Below are positions 10,801-21,500 of a DNA stretch of 64,000 nt, in pieces. A program made the position numbers and the translations under genes. This DNA is from Cynocephalus volans (Eukaryota > Chordata > Mammalia > Dermoptera > Cynocephalidae), in assembly GCF_027409185.1 (NCBI RefSeq), contig NC_084475.1, forward strand, positions 16,636,130 to 16,700,129. Reading direction: 5' to 3'. The first letter of the stretch is position 1; every line of letters begins with the position of its first letter. The notes beneath the pieces are model-generated. The model was not told where the DNA came from. It ran no database searches and worked only from the letters and a program-made list of their open reading frames with translations.

Positions 10801-10884
10801 ACCAGTGCCCACCCCAGCTCTTCACTGGCTTTTCCAGCTATGGCTGGAGTATAAAGAGAATGACACGGGCTTCTGCAGCTACCT

Positions 10885-11076
10885 TTCACTGCTTAGAAAA
10901 GTGTTCTGAGTTCCAAACAGTCAATTTATGCAGAATCTTTGCGGCCCTCCACCTTTTCTTGCCTGTCCCCAAAATGGTCCTGAGCCACTGACAGCATGTT
11001 GCCCCTGGTCCACCCAGTAAGGCCATTCTTAAAGATCGAGGAAACTAAATCATCAGGCAGTGAGTGCCAAGTGCTG
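10885..11076 (-). repeat. Left arm of a diverged inverted repeat
   Basis: The reverse complement of this arm aligns along its length with 11373-11570 at roughly 80% by eye. Shared words include CACTTGGCACTCACTGCCTG, TGTCAGTGGCTCAGGAC and TGACTGTTTGGAACTC. The spacer is about 296 bp. It may be a duplicated segment or two copies of an unrecognised old repeat. Confidence 0.75.
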
Positions 11077-11372
11077 AATGGGCACCTTCTGGCACCTTTT
11101 AGACACTTCTCTGTACCTTGGTTTCTCCTTTGTAAGGAAAATAACACTACAACTCCACCCCGCCCCCACATACATAGGTTGCTGTTTGTGAGTACAGATG
11201 ACCATGATAAAGGCTCAGCGTGGTGCCTGGACCTCGTAGCACTAGGATGAGATGTCGCTGGTTGTCCATACACACACCTGACTTACTTCCTGGACTATAA
11301 AAATGCAAGAAATATCACTCACATGTCCCCTCAGCTGGCGCCTTGTGGCCCTTGCTCTTTAGACAACCCACC

Positions 11373-11570
11373 CAGCACTTGGCACTCACTGCCTGCTGAT
11401 TTAGTTTCCTCAGTCTTCAAGAATGGCTTCCCTGGGTGGACCGGGGCCGGGTGGCTCAACATGCTGGCTGTCAGTGGCTCAGGACTGTTTTGGGGCAGAC
11501 AAGAGGAGGCAAAGGGTCCCAAAGATCCGTATAAATGGACTGTTTGGAACTCCAAACACTGGAAAGCAGA
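11373..11570 (+). repeat. Right arm of the diverged inverted repeat
   Basis: Partner of 10885-11076 in opposite orientation. Several short indels separate the arms. Outside the arms the similarity fades on both sides. Confidence 0.75.
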
Positions 11571-11599
11571 TGCTGTTTTGTCCCTCATGATGTTGCAGA

Positions 11600-12135
11600 A
11601 TGACTCGCACAGAAACATCAGAGTGACTCTCTTGGGACCAGCTGGAGCATTCCCTGGCCACAGCCACAGTCTTACCTGGCAAGACGGTGTATCTGGAGGT
11701 TACAACAGCCAGGGTTTCTGGAGAGATCCTGAAGACCTTAGTCTGGCCAAGGGCCGTTTAGATCCTAAGGCGAGTGAGAAACCAAGTCAAGTCTGGCAGA
11801 GAAAACCAAGCGGGTCGAGGAGGCACTGGCTCTTACCCTGCTACTGGCCATCCACATGCCATGGCCCCTTTGCTGTCCCTGGGCCTGGTGAACCTTTGCC
11901 GCCAGGACACCAGAGGGCTCTGGCCACTGGACATCCACTCTGACACTGGTCGCCAGGCACGAGTTCTGGGTCTGGAGGGTGACCAACACCTGAGGGGAAT
12001 TTTCCACTAGCTTTTCAAACCCGAGCTCTCCTCAGCCTGGCTGGCTGAGGCCAGGGCCAAGGACGGCAGGAACCAGCAGAACTGCAGGCATCCCAGCACG
12101 TCCCCTGCTGGCTCTAGGGACAAAGGGACAAGCAC
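11600..12135. other. Intergenic, nothing recognised
   Basis: Unique-looking sequence with open frames on both strands but no protein family that I recognise. GC content climbs toward the CpG island that follows. Confidence 0.4.
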
Positions 12136-12900
12136 GTGAGGCCTTCAGCAACGTCTCCCCTGGCCCGGCCTCAAGGCCCCTTTCCAGAGCCCGGGGTGGG
12201 GCTGTGGGACCGTGGCTGTGGCGTGGGGGCGCCGCCCTCCCTGCAACCCAGGGCTGCAGCCGGGGGGCTCCGGGAGCTGGGGCGAGCCGGCCCGGGCGGC
12301 CGCGAGGGGGCGCCCCATACCACCCTTTGCCCACGCGGCGACCCAGGAGCTGGAACCTCCGAGAAGGTGCAGGAAAGGGGAGAGGCTCAGGGGCCCGTGG
12401 GTGGGTGGAAACAGAACAGGGGGCAGGAAGGGACACTGGAGAGGAAGCAAATAACGTGGGCACCGTCCAGAGGGGACCATGGAAGGAAGGAACGTGCTGG
12501 AAGGAGGGCGGGGGCCGCCCGCTCCTGGGCTTTTCTGCCGCCTCCCCTCCCCCATCCCTCCGAACGAGCCCGGGAAGGGGGGTCCCGGCCGGCGGGCCGT
12601 GGTGACATCAGTCGCTGGCACCTGCCGCCGGTCCGTCCGCGGCTCCTGGCAACCGCGACGCCGGCGGGGGCTGCGCTGGGCCGGCCTCGATACCCGCAGC
12701 CCCGGCGCGCCCCGGAGGCCCGGCTCCCCAGGGCCGCGTGCCCGGAACGTGACTCAGCAGCTCCGTGAGCCCGGCCTGGGGTCGGGGAGAGCACCCGGCC
12801 TGCCTGGGCAGCAGGGGAGGGGACAGGGGTGTCGGGGAGGAGCGCTGAGCTGGGCGGGAGTGGAGGGAGCGCAGCCTAGGGGACCAGGCGTCAGCTGTAC
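12136..12900. promoter_or_regulatory. Orphan CpG island, candidate enhancer or unannotated promoter
   Basis: Very GC- and CpG-rich over about 765 bp, not attached to EXOC7, FOXJ1 or RNF157. Inside are a CRE-like TGACATCA (12603-12610) and a MARE/antioxidant-type TGACTCAGCA (12750-12759). Long frames on both strands are expected in stop-poor GC-rich DNA and match no protein known to me. It could be the start of a non-coding transcript. Confidence 0.6.
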
Positions 12901-13157
12901 CTGGTGAGAAGCCTCAGAGGCAAGAGAGACCGGGACAGGGACACAAGTGAGGAGCCCACGACAGTGACCCCGGCAACAGCAGCAGTGGACGCAGGGAGGC
13001 GGCAGAGAGAGAAACAGGCCGGGGCTCGGGTGGGGGGGCACAGGGAGGTCCTTCCCGGGAGCCTGCTGGGGGCCTGCCACTGCCGTGGGAAACCAGGAGG
13101 CCTCATTCCCTGACGTGGTAGTGGCCTGGGGGTAGAGGATTGAACAAGATGACCCAG

Positions 13158-13311
13158 TGTGTGCGCGCATGTGTGTGTGCGCATGCGTGCGTGTGTATGT
13201 GTGTGCGGGCGTGCATGTGTGTATGTGTGCGTGCGTGTCCGTGTGAGTGTGTGTATATGTGCGTGCGTGTGTTGTGTGTGTGTATGTGTGTGTGCATGTG
13301 TGTGTGTTGTC
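13158..13311. repeat. Interrupted (GT)n microsatellite
   Basis: About 150 bp of GT repeats broken by GC, AT and single-base changes. Open frames across it encode only Cys/Val/Arg or His/Thr repeats and are not genes. Confidence 0.95.
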
Positions 13312-13876
13312 AGGGTTGGGCGGTCCTCAGTGTGCTCTTGGGACCCACTTGGTCTTGCTATGTGTGTTTTCGAGTCCGCACTCACAGAAGTGTCCTCCTG
13401 TCTGTTTGACATTTGTTGAATGAACGAATGAATGAGCAGAGACAGGCCAGAGACAGGTGTATGCAGTTCTCAGGATATCTTACCTGGCAGGACACCACAC
13501 ACAATTAGATCTTTAATAAGGGCTTTTTAATAAGGCCAAGGAGGAGGGCTGGACTGGGAGGTGAGGCCTGGGGTCCCCAGGGCAGGAAGGACAGGCTCGA
13601 GCTGCCTTTCCCCTGGCTCACTACTGTCTGTCCAGCTGACAGCTCTGGCTTTTGGATCTAGCTCTGCAATAAGTCACTGTGAGAATTAAGGTGCTTCCTG
13701 CCACCCCCCATCCACTCTGCCACACTCAGTTGAACATAATCTGTGTGTCATTACCCACTCCTGGAAGGTGCCACAGAGAACTGGGCACCGTTTCTGCCCT
13801 CCTGGAGTTCCCCTTCCAGCAGGGGAGGCACATGCTGCCACACGCTGCCAGTGTGGTGAGCAGGGAGGTGGCAAAC

Positions 13877-14046
13877 GTCCAGATGGGTCCCCCAGCCAGC
13901 AGCAGCCAGGAGAAGCCTCCTCATTTTCAGGTGACACTAGGAGGCTCCTAAGGCCTTTTGAAGACTAACGGCCCTTGCTTCTGTGATTGAGTACAGCTCC
14001 AGCTGCTCCTGACTCCCACAAAGAGGGCAAGCAGACCAGCCTTGTC
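13877..14046 (-). repeat. Left arm of a mismatch-free inverted duplication
   Basis: Read in reverse complement, all 170 bases match 17269-17491 in order, apart from a 53-bp block present only in the right arm. Example words are GACAAGGCTGGTCTGC and CCCATCTGGAC at the two ends. No base substitutions were seen. The spacer is 3,222 bp. The left arm looks derived because the right arm keeps the MIR-like GAGGAAACTGAGGCAC that the left arm lacks. Confidence 0.93.
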
Positions 14047-14208
14047 TGATGCCACTCTGAATCTCAACCTTTTGCATTTCATTTGTTTCCACATTTTGGG
14101 AAGCAGTCAAAGTCTTTGCTTAATCCCTGATATGCTGAAAGTCCACAATGTTGTCTGTTGGCATGGGTTTTTGTTCACTCTAGTGGGCCTTCTGTGGGCC
14201 CTTTTATT

Positions 14209-14492
14209 TATTTATTTATTTATTTTAAAAAGATGAACGGTGGGCCAGCCCCGTGGCTCACTCGGGAGAGTGCGGCGCTGGTGGTGCCGAGGCCGCAGGT
14301 TCAGATCCTATATAGGGATGGCCGGTGCGCTCACTGGCTGAGCATGGTGCAGACCACACCGTGCCGAGGGTTGCGATCCCCTTACTGGTCAGAAAAAAAA
14401 AAAAAAAAAAAAAGATGACCGGTAAGGGGATCTTAACCCTTGCTTGGTGTGGTCAGCACCACACTCTCCCAAGTGAGCCATGGGCCGGCCCT
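14209..14492 (-). mobile_element. CYN-like SINE (minus strand) split by a later SINE
   Basis: The minus-strand tail (14209-14241) and body (14424-14492, head GGGCCGGCCCATGGCTC) are separated by the dimer at 14242-14408. Outer near-duplicates, TGTGGGCCCTTTTATT (14193-14208) and TGTGAGCCCTTTTAAT (14493-14508), are its target duplication. Confidence 0.8.
14242..14408 (+). mobile_element. CYN-like SINE dimer nested in an older SINE
   Basis: Head GGGCCAGCCCCGTGGCTC, second unit GGATGGCCGGTGCGCTC, long poly(A). Its 15-bp target duplication, AAAAAGATGAACGGT against AAAAAGATGACCGGT, lies at 14227-14241 and 14409-14423 and comes from the older SINE tail. Confidence 0.87.
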
Positions 14493-14536
14493 TGTGAGCC
14501 CTTTTAATCTGAGAAAATGTCTCAAAGGATTTCTTT

Positions 14537-14660
14537 TCTTTCTTTCTTTCTTTTTTCTTTTTCTTTTTTTAATTTTTGGTGGCTAGCCAGTACGGGGATC
14601 CAAACCCTTGACCTTGGTGTTATCAGCACCATGCTCTAACCAACTGAGCTAATTGGCCAG
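14537..14660 (-). mobile_element. Monomeric tRNA-like SINE
   Basis: Minus-strand CYN-I-like unit: on the plus strand a T-rich tail, then GCTAGCCAGTACGGGGATCC and a reversed A box CAACTGAGCTAATTGGCC. Near-perfect 16-bp target duplication CTCAAAGGATTTCTTT / CTCAAATGATTTCTTT at 14521-14536 and 14661-14676. Confidence 0.85.
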
Positions 14661-14679
14661 CTCAAATGATTTCTTTAAT

Positions 14680-15045
14680 AATTTCTTGCCTTTCATTTTC
14701 TCTGAGTCTATTATTTTCAGATGTTAAACCTTAAATTGTATTGTCTTTTGTCTCTGCTTTATTTTCCAACCCTGCTATTAGAATTTTGTATTTCGGCTGC
14801 CATATTTTAATTTCCAAGAGCTCTTTTAGTTGGTTGCAATATCCGTTTCTCTTTCTGAAGGTACTGTGGTAGTGGTTCCAAGTTTTCTTTTGAGCTCTAC
14901 GTTGTGTCCTTTTCCTGCAGGGCTTTTTTTGTTTTTTTGTTTTTCTATTTGTTTTTGGTCTCTAGCTTTCAAGTTGAAGGCTTTCTTCGAATGTCTGGTC
15001 ATCCTGGCTGTAAATTCATATTTAAAACTGAAGCACTAAAGAGCT
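14680..15045 (-). mobile_element. Old LINE-like AT-rich fragment
   Basis: T-rich sequence with words such as TTTCCAAGAGCTCTTTTAG, reminiscent of reverse-strand LINE. Family uncertain. Confidence 0.35.
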
Positions 15046-15128
15046 GACCGCAAATTCGGCAAATAGGAGCAGTTGGCCAACTATTGGGCTTCATTATGGG
15101 ACAACCTGGCATTTTTGGCGGGGGCTTT

Positions 15129-15226
15129 GGGCTGGCCAGTTGCTCAGTTGGTAGAGCACAGCCTTGTAACACCAAGGTGATGGGTTCGGATTCCTACACT
15201 GGCCAACCATGAAAAAAAAAAAAAAA
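15129..15226 (+). mobile_element. Monomeric tRNA-like SINE
   Basis: A-box-like GTTGCTCAGTTGGTAGAGC, B-box-like GGGTTCGGATTCC, end CACTGGCCAACC plus poly(A). It has the simple tRNA-to-tail form. Confidence 0.85.
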
Positions 15227-15789
15227 GAATGGGGGAACATAATGGTCATTACTAGTAGACCTTTCCCCTGGGGCCATTTTATTAGTTCAGAGAAAAATCT
15301 TCTAGTCTATTCCTGGAGGAATTGAGCCTGGCATGATGGTTGCTGGTCCAGGGAAGAGGTCTGGAGTCTTGTTGCTCAGGATGCAGATTTCTTTCACTTA
15401 TCCTTGTTTTCAGACTGATCCCTACTACCCAAAGAACCTGCTGTCCCTTGGTCCTGAGCCTGGTTCAAGTGCTCCAGAGAATAAAACTCCAATCTCCTGG
15501 GGAGGGGAGTGTGGGAAGAGTAGAGTCTCATCGTGCAAGGTGTGGGAAGATGGGGGGCTGGAGATCTGTTCAGTACACAGACTTCAGCTCTGTGTTCTGA
15601 CCTTTTGCACAATCTAGGGAGAAAATCACCTGACTTCTTTTTGGTATCACCTTCTGCAGGCCCAGAGGAATAGTTCCCTTCACACTGTGACACTGTTTCT
15701 CATCTTCTTCCTTATCTCTTCTCAGCATAAACTTCTCTCATCAGCTCTCATTAACCCCCTCCTTTTCCCTGCCGATTTATATAATTTTT

Positions 15790-16200
15790 TCTTATTGAGG
15801 TAACACTGACATACAATTAAGCGCTCAGATCTTAAGTACACTGTTCAATCAGTCTTGACGAATACATATCACGACACAGAAAACCCCCTCATGCCCCGCT
15901 CCAGTTGATCCCCCACCTCCAAGCAACCACTGAGTTGATTTCTAACACCACGGGGCAATTTTCCATATTCTAGAATTTCATATAAATGGCATCATAGAGT
16001 TTGTACTGCGTGTTTGGCTTCTTTCACCCAGCATTTTATTTTTGAAACTTACCTATGTTGCATGCATCAGTAGTATCCCAGCAGCTGAATACAGCGGTTT
16101 GTTTATCCATTCTGTCCTTGACAGATATCTGGGTGCTTCCAGTTTGGGGCTATTGTGAATGAAGCTGCTACGAACACGCTTTTACAAGGCTTTCTGTAGT
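15790..16200 (-). mobile_element. Ancient L1 fragment
   Basis: Reverse-strand L1-like sequence with GTTTGTTTATCCATTC and CCAGTTTGGGGCTATTGTG, the complement of the ORF2-end/3' UTR words seen in the L1 at 6230-8832. Confidence 0.55.
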
Positions 16201-17268
16201 ACAGGTTTTTCTCTCTCTCTCCTTTTTTTAATCCTTTACTTTTCATTTGGATGGGGTTTAGGAAGAGAAGAGATAAATGTGTGGGGTCCATCTGCCATGT
16301 TCGACTAGACTACCCTGAGTTGATTCTTAAAAGAGTGGGCACAGGTATTCAGCAGGAGTGCAGAGAGGAGAGGAGCTACGGGCAGAAAGAGGGGAGTGGG
16401 TGGAAGAACGGAAGTGGGAATCCAGCTGGATTGCTCAGGGAGCTGCTAACACGCAGTACAGAGCAGTGCAACGGCCAAGCGAGGTCACTTAGCGCCCTTC
16501 CTGCAAGGTTCTCTTGGCTCCTCCCCTTGTCTAGAAGGAGCCCTGAAGAGGTGGGGAAGGGGCATATAAAACGGTCTGTGGTTTGCATAACATCCCGTCA
16601 TCCAAGCCCAGGTCTGAACATGCAACACTGTTGGCAGCACTGTGCATTGGGACGGTCCTCCCTGCATTGCCATCCCAGCAGAATTCGCGCCAACCCTTTC
16701 TGCACTTCTGTTTGAGAAGGCAGTTGATCACACCCACCAGGGTCCCCAGTCTGGTATCTGAACCAACGTCAGCACCAGCAATGTCACATCCCTCACAGAA
16801 GGGTGGGACTAGATGGAGCAGAGTCCAGGCCGGATGTCCCTGGACACTCACTCTGCCTCTAGCTGGCCAGAGTTCCGGAAAATCCACTTCCCACAGTCCA
16901 CCCCTGACCCTGAGCCCTTTTATCTGGCAGTTCTGGAACTCAGTTTGGGGGATGGGCTCCACTACAATCCCTTTCCCTGCTTCACCCCAGCTGTCTGGTG
17001 AATTCCTCAAGGTCAGAAGACAAGTGCTGGGGGCTCTGTCCTCTGCCTGCCCAGTGCCCACGCCCTTCCCCTGCTGCCAGCACAGGCTGCCCACCTTGGG
17101 GCTCCTGGCTGCTGTCTGGAGTTCAGGTTTGTTGGGGAAGGTCTTGGGCTGGGCTCTGAGCTCCAGGAGGCCACAACATCAACTGGCCGGGCCTCTGGCA
17201 GATCCCAGGCTTCAAGTCTGGTCTTGGGGAGCTGCGGGCCCAGATTCCTGGAGGGGTGGAGGTGGGGG
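16201..17268. other. Spacer inside the inverted duplication, no gene recognised
   Basis: Moderately GC-rich sequence. A frame open for 255 codons (16583-17350, plus) has no recognisable domain, runs into the duplicated arm and is probably chance. Confidence 0.45.
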
Positions 17269-17491
17269 GACAAGGCTGGTCTGCTTGCCCTCTTTGTGGG
17301 AGTCAGGAGCAGCTGGAGCTGTACTCAATCACAGAAGCAAGGGCCGTTAGTCTTCAAAAGGCCTTAGGAGCCTCCTAGTGTCACCTGAAAATGAGGAAAC
17401 TGAGGCACAAAGAAAGGATGCAGCTGTGAGGATGCTGGCACGATGAGGCTGGCTTCTCCTGGCTGCTGCTGGCTGGGGGACCCATCTGGAC
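17269..17491 (+). repeat. Right arm of the mismatch-free inverted duplication
   Basis: Partner of 13877-14046. It carries 53 extra bases at about 17398-17450. The two sides of that block share a short GAGG-type microhomology, so the left copy probably lost it during or after the duplication. Confidence 0.93.
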
Positions 17492-18460
17492 AACAATGCT
17501 GTCAGGTTTCTGAGGACAATTTGAACCTGTGATTTTATAGCCAGCTCAACTAGCAATCCAGTATGAGGGCATGCAACAAACATTCTTAGACATTCAATAT
17601 CTCAAAAGAACACCTGCTGTGCTTCCTTTCCGGAAGTTGCTGGGAATAAAACAAGCAAGAGGAGGCGGTGGAATCTAGGAAACTGTGAGTCCAATATAGG
17701 ACAGAGGCAAAGGGAAGTCACAGGATCACCCGATTGCAGCTGGCCCAGCCTGAATGGGAAGACAGTATCCGGGGTGGGGAGGCTTATAGAAAATAGCAAA
17801 ACTGAGATTGTTTATTGCACTTGGAACTTAATATTGATGCTTATGTGCTTGTATGCGTGTAAGATGTCTCTGGAAGACCCCACCAGAAACTAGTAACGGT
17901 GGTTGTTTCAGAGGAGGGAGCTGGGTGGGGGCTGGACAGAGGACACTTGCTCTTCACGTTTCACTGAAGACTCCTTTGTACATTTTTCAGTTTGATGACG
18001 TATACTTACGGATTATTTACAGAGGTATTAATAGAGAAGAGAATAGTATTGATAAGGATTTGTAAGATGTTTTAGATCATTTGTCAAGAATTAGCTATAA
18101 GCATACAGAAAACTAAATAAATGACAAGCAATGAGGTGATTACTAACTCCTGCATCCTTCCGAAAGGACGTAACTCACAGTAGACTGCTTGGCTTAGCAG
18201 TGGACAACATGCCCCATGTCATGACAACCCCACGATCTCTGACTATTTAATCAAAAATCTAACCGAATAGGAGGGTGGGGGAGGGAGCCAGATAACCTTA
18301 TCTTCTGTGGCGGGAAGTTGATGGACGGCATCCACATAAACTGACAATCTAGCACTGGCGGTATTAATCAGAACACAGCAAGGATTATCTGAACAACTGA
18401 AAGAAATGGAGGTGGTCATGGTTACTTCTGGGGAGTAGGACTAAGGGAAGGACAAGCGAC
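17492..18460. other. Intergenic, old repeat-like sequence
   Basis: No gene recognised. AT-rich parts at 17780-18120 and 18380-18450 resemble the 3' ends of old LINE-type repeats without a firm family. Confidence 0.35.
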
Positions 18461-18578
18461 TTTTCTTTTTCTTTTTTTTTTTTTTTTTTTGGTGACTGGC
18501 CAGTAAGAGGATCTGAACCCTTGACCTTGGTGTTCTAGCACTGCCACAGTGTAACTAACTGAACTAACCAGCCAGCCC
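18461..18578 (-). mobile_element. Monomeric tRNA-like SINE
   Basis: T-rich tail, then GGTGACTGGCCAGTAAGAGG, CCCTTGACCTTGGTGTT and a reversed A-box region ending AACCAGCCAGCCC. Diverged. Confidence 0.8.
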
Positions 18579-18599
18579 AAAGACTGACTTCTAATTCAA

Positions 18600-21500
18600 G
18601 TGCATGGACCATTATGATTTTTAAACTTTTGTTTAAAAGGAAAAAAGAAAGGTCCACTGGCTCTTAGGTGGAGAACATACTGTGGTGAGGGGTGGCCTGG
18701 GAGGCTAGTGGCTGGTGGTACCAGTCCCTGTGTGGCAGCCACATGCAGGAGGCACGTGTGAGGGAAAGGGGGTGGCAGGCTGGGCATATGTTGGGTTCGA
18801 GGTGCCTGTGGCACATTTGAGGGGTACCTAGGACGCTTCTGGGAAGTGAAGGAAGGTTCTAGGAGCTCAGAAAAGGAACCATAATGTGTGAGCAAATCCC
18901 TGAGAACAAGATTCCTGGCCAGATGCTGTGAAGCCCAAACATGTTGGCCTCAGAGCCCTGAGAAAACTGCCCGAGTCACACCAGTAAAGCTGCCGCTTCC
19001 CAACGCAGTGGATGAGCAGGGCTCCCTGAGACCAGGTCTTGCTCATCTTTGTTGCCTCCTCCAACCCTGCAGACCCAACCCAAAGATGCAAGGAAACAGG
19101 TAAGCAGGTAACCAGGTGAGCGACGGGCCAGCGTGCCGGGACCCTGGCTTCCTCCCCTGCACCGTGGATCCTGCCTGCACCTGCTCTGCCACCTGAGTCC
19201 CGTGCTCCGGGGGGAGGAGGTGCGGGGGGCTGGCCTGACCTCCCGGTGCTCCTGCGCCTCCTCTCTGTCTCCCCCTCGTTCCCGTTCCCGAGTGCCCTCC
19301 CAGGTTACCCCAGACCTGCCCTCCTTATGCCCATTGCCCTGCCCACTAGCTGGAGCCAGAGCTCCCCACGCCTCCTCCTGTCCCCGTGACGCAGCCCCAG
19401 CCCCGTCCCCGCCCTCCTACTTCTGGAAGCAAGAGGCTGGGGCTGGAACTCACCCTTCCTGCGTCCTCTGAGACCCTCTTCTTCTGCTGCCATGTGGGGG
19501 CTTGTCCTCTGCTCTCTCCACAGCCCCCTCCCCCAGCATCTTCAATCCATCCTCTCCTGGGGGGGTGGGGCTGCCCCTTCCTGCCCTCTTCCCGTCAAAC
19601 ACACCCAGGTCTTCCCATCTTACAAAAGCCTCCCTTCGGCCTGCCCCGTTACAGCCACCGTCCACAGTCTCTCCTGCCTGTCTCCCTACGTGGAGCTCTG
19701 GGTTTGCTGCCCACCCTCAGACTCAGTCCCCACCCCAGCACCATGCTAAGGAAAGTGCCCTGTGGGGGCTGCAGGGACCTCCTTGGCAAACGCTGGCTTC
19801 CTGCCATCCATCACTCTGCAGCACTCAGCACTGTTGACTCTCCCTGCAGGGCGGTGGCGGTGGCAGGACCTGCCAGCAGCGGGTGTGCAGGGGGGGCAGC
19901 CTCCGCCTCCCTGTTCCAGCCTCCTTTCCTGCCCGTCTTGTGCTCAGGTTTCCTAACTGGCCCCTCTCAGTCTCTCTGCTCTCCTCTTCCTGTTCTCTGT
20001 TCTGGAAGAGTCCATGCACCTAGGGCTTTAGCCCTGACCTTCGTTATGTGGTGCCTGTGGCTATGTCTGAGTCCTGGATCCATCTCCTTCAGGTTTCTGG
20101 TATCCACCTGCCAATGATGTCTCTGTATAACCTGGGGTGACCTTCATAGGACATGCCAAAGCCAGCATTGTCTCCTCCCCTGTCTTCCCCAAATTGGCTC
20201 CCCTTCATTTATTAATTTATGTAATTATTCATTCACTTGTGACTCCAATAAGTAGCTGTTAAGTGCCTGCTCCTTCAGACTGTCCTCAATCTTCCCAGCC
20301 TGGATTGATTTTCACTTTGCAGCCACATATTTGCTTGTCACTCGTGTCTGTCTCTTTTCTCTTAGGTTGCAGTCCGTTTCCTAAGTCCCCTTGGAGTCAC
20401 CACGGTCGTTGATGTGAGGGGGACTGGGAATCCAGTGGGAGGCCAAAGTTCTAGTGGAGGGTAGCAGAGGGAGTGCTCTCTTTTGTGGGCACCTGCAGGC
20501 TCTAATGCACCAACAGGCCTTAGGACCACCCGACACCAGAGTTGGGCAAGACCACAGAGATCAGTTTCTTCCTCTGCAAAACGAGGATACTGGGCCTGCT
20601 CTTGGGTCCATGCCTTATGGAACTAGCTATCCCTGTGGCCCTCCTGCCTCCGCTCCTGCTTTCCTCTCCCCCATGTGATTTTCTCCCGAACTCTTCCTGC
20701 AGACAAGAGCTCCCTGTGTGGGAGGGTGCGGGAGCCTTGCAGCTTGAGCATTTGGGTAGGGGGCCAGGGTTAGGGATGGTCCCCTTTTCATGACCTTTCT
20801 CTCCCTGGGCGCACTTGGTGAACAGTCTTTGGATGATTTTCCTCCTCCCCTGCTTGAATTCCTTCCAGGGCTGGGATCCTTGCGATGTCCCACTCCCTCC
20901 AATATAACCCTCACATGAACTAGCAACACCCAGGGACCCGGGGAGCATCGGTGATGGTACGAGTCCTGGCCCTCTGCGAGGTCCACCACCCACACCTCCT
21001 GGCCTCGTGGGACAGCGCTGGCTCCTGCCCCAGCCATGCAGGCAGTCTCCACCAAGCCAGGGTTAATCTTTAGCCAAATACGAGGCACTGGATTCTCTGG
21101 CTTCACTGGATCTCCCACCCTCAGGGTAGGACCCTGGACTCCATGGACTTGGCCAGCTGGGGCTCCAGAGGTGTCAGGCTTAGCAGCCCCAGGTGCACAG
21201 TGGGGTGGGTCCAGGCGAGGACAGCTGAGCTGGGCACTGCTCTATCCTGGTGACCTTGTGGCCAGGGTGCAAACAGGTAAAAGGCCCATTCGCCAACCCT
21301 GTGGGTTTGGGTGGGGTAGTAAAAGAGTGGGGGGAGGGTCTTGGATGCCAGTGTCTCCATGCCAGCCCTGCCTCTTGGCCCTCTGTGGTCCTCATTCCCA
21401 GGACCATCTGGGTCCTGGTCTCAGGGAACTGGGGACCAGAAGGAACAGGTGAGAATGAAAAAGGCCAGGCCTCTTCCCATCTCCCTCCATCCGTCCCTAT

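Noticed and set aside
12136-12907. Several overlapping long frames in the orphan CpG island
   Set aside because: Frames open simultaneously on both strands, with Arg/Gly/Pro-rich content typical of translated CpG islands.
13103-13419. Cys/Val-rich or His/Thr-rich proteins
   Set aside because: These are translations of the (GT)n microsatellite.
16583-17350. 255-codon open frame in intergenic DNA
   Set aside because: No domain, no splice partners and no conserved start; it ends inside the duplicated arm. Chance frame.
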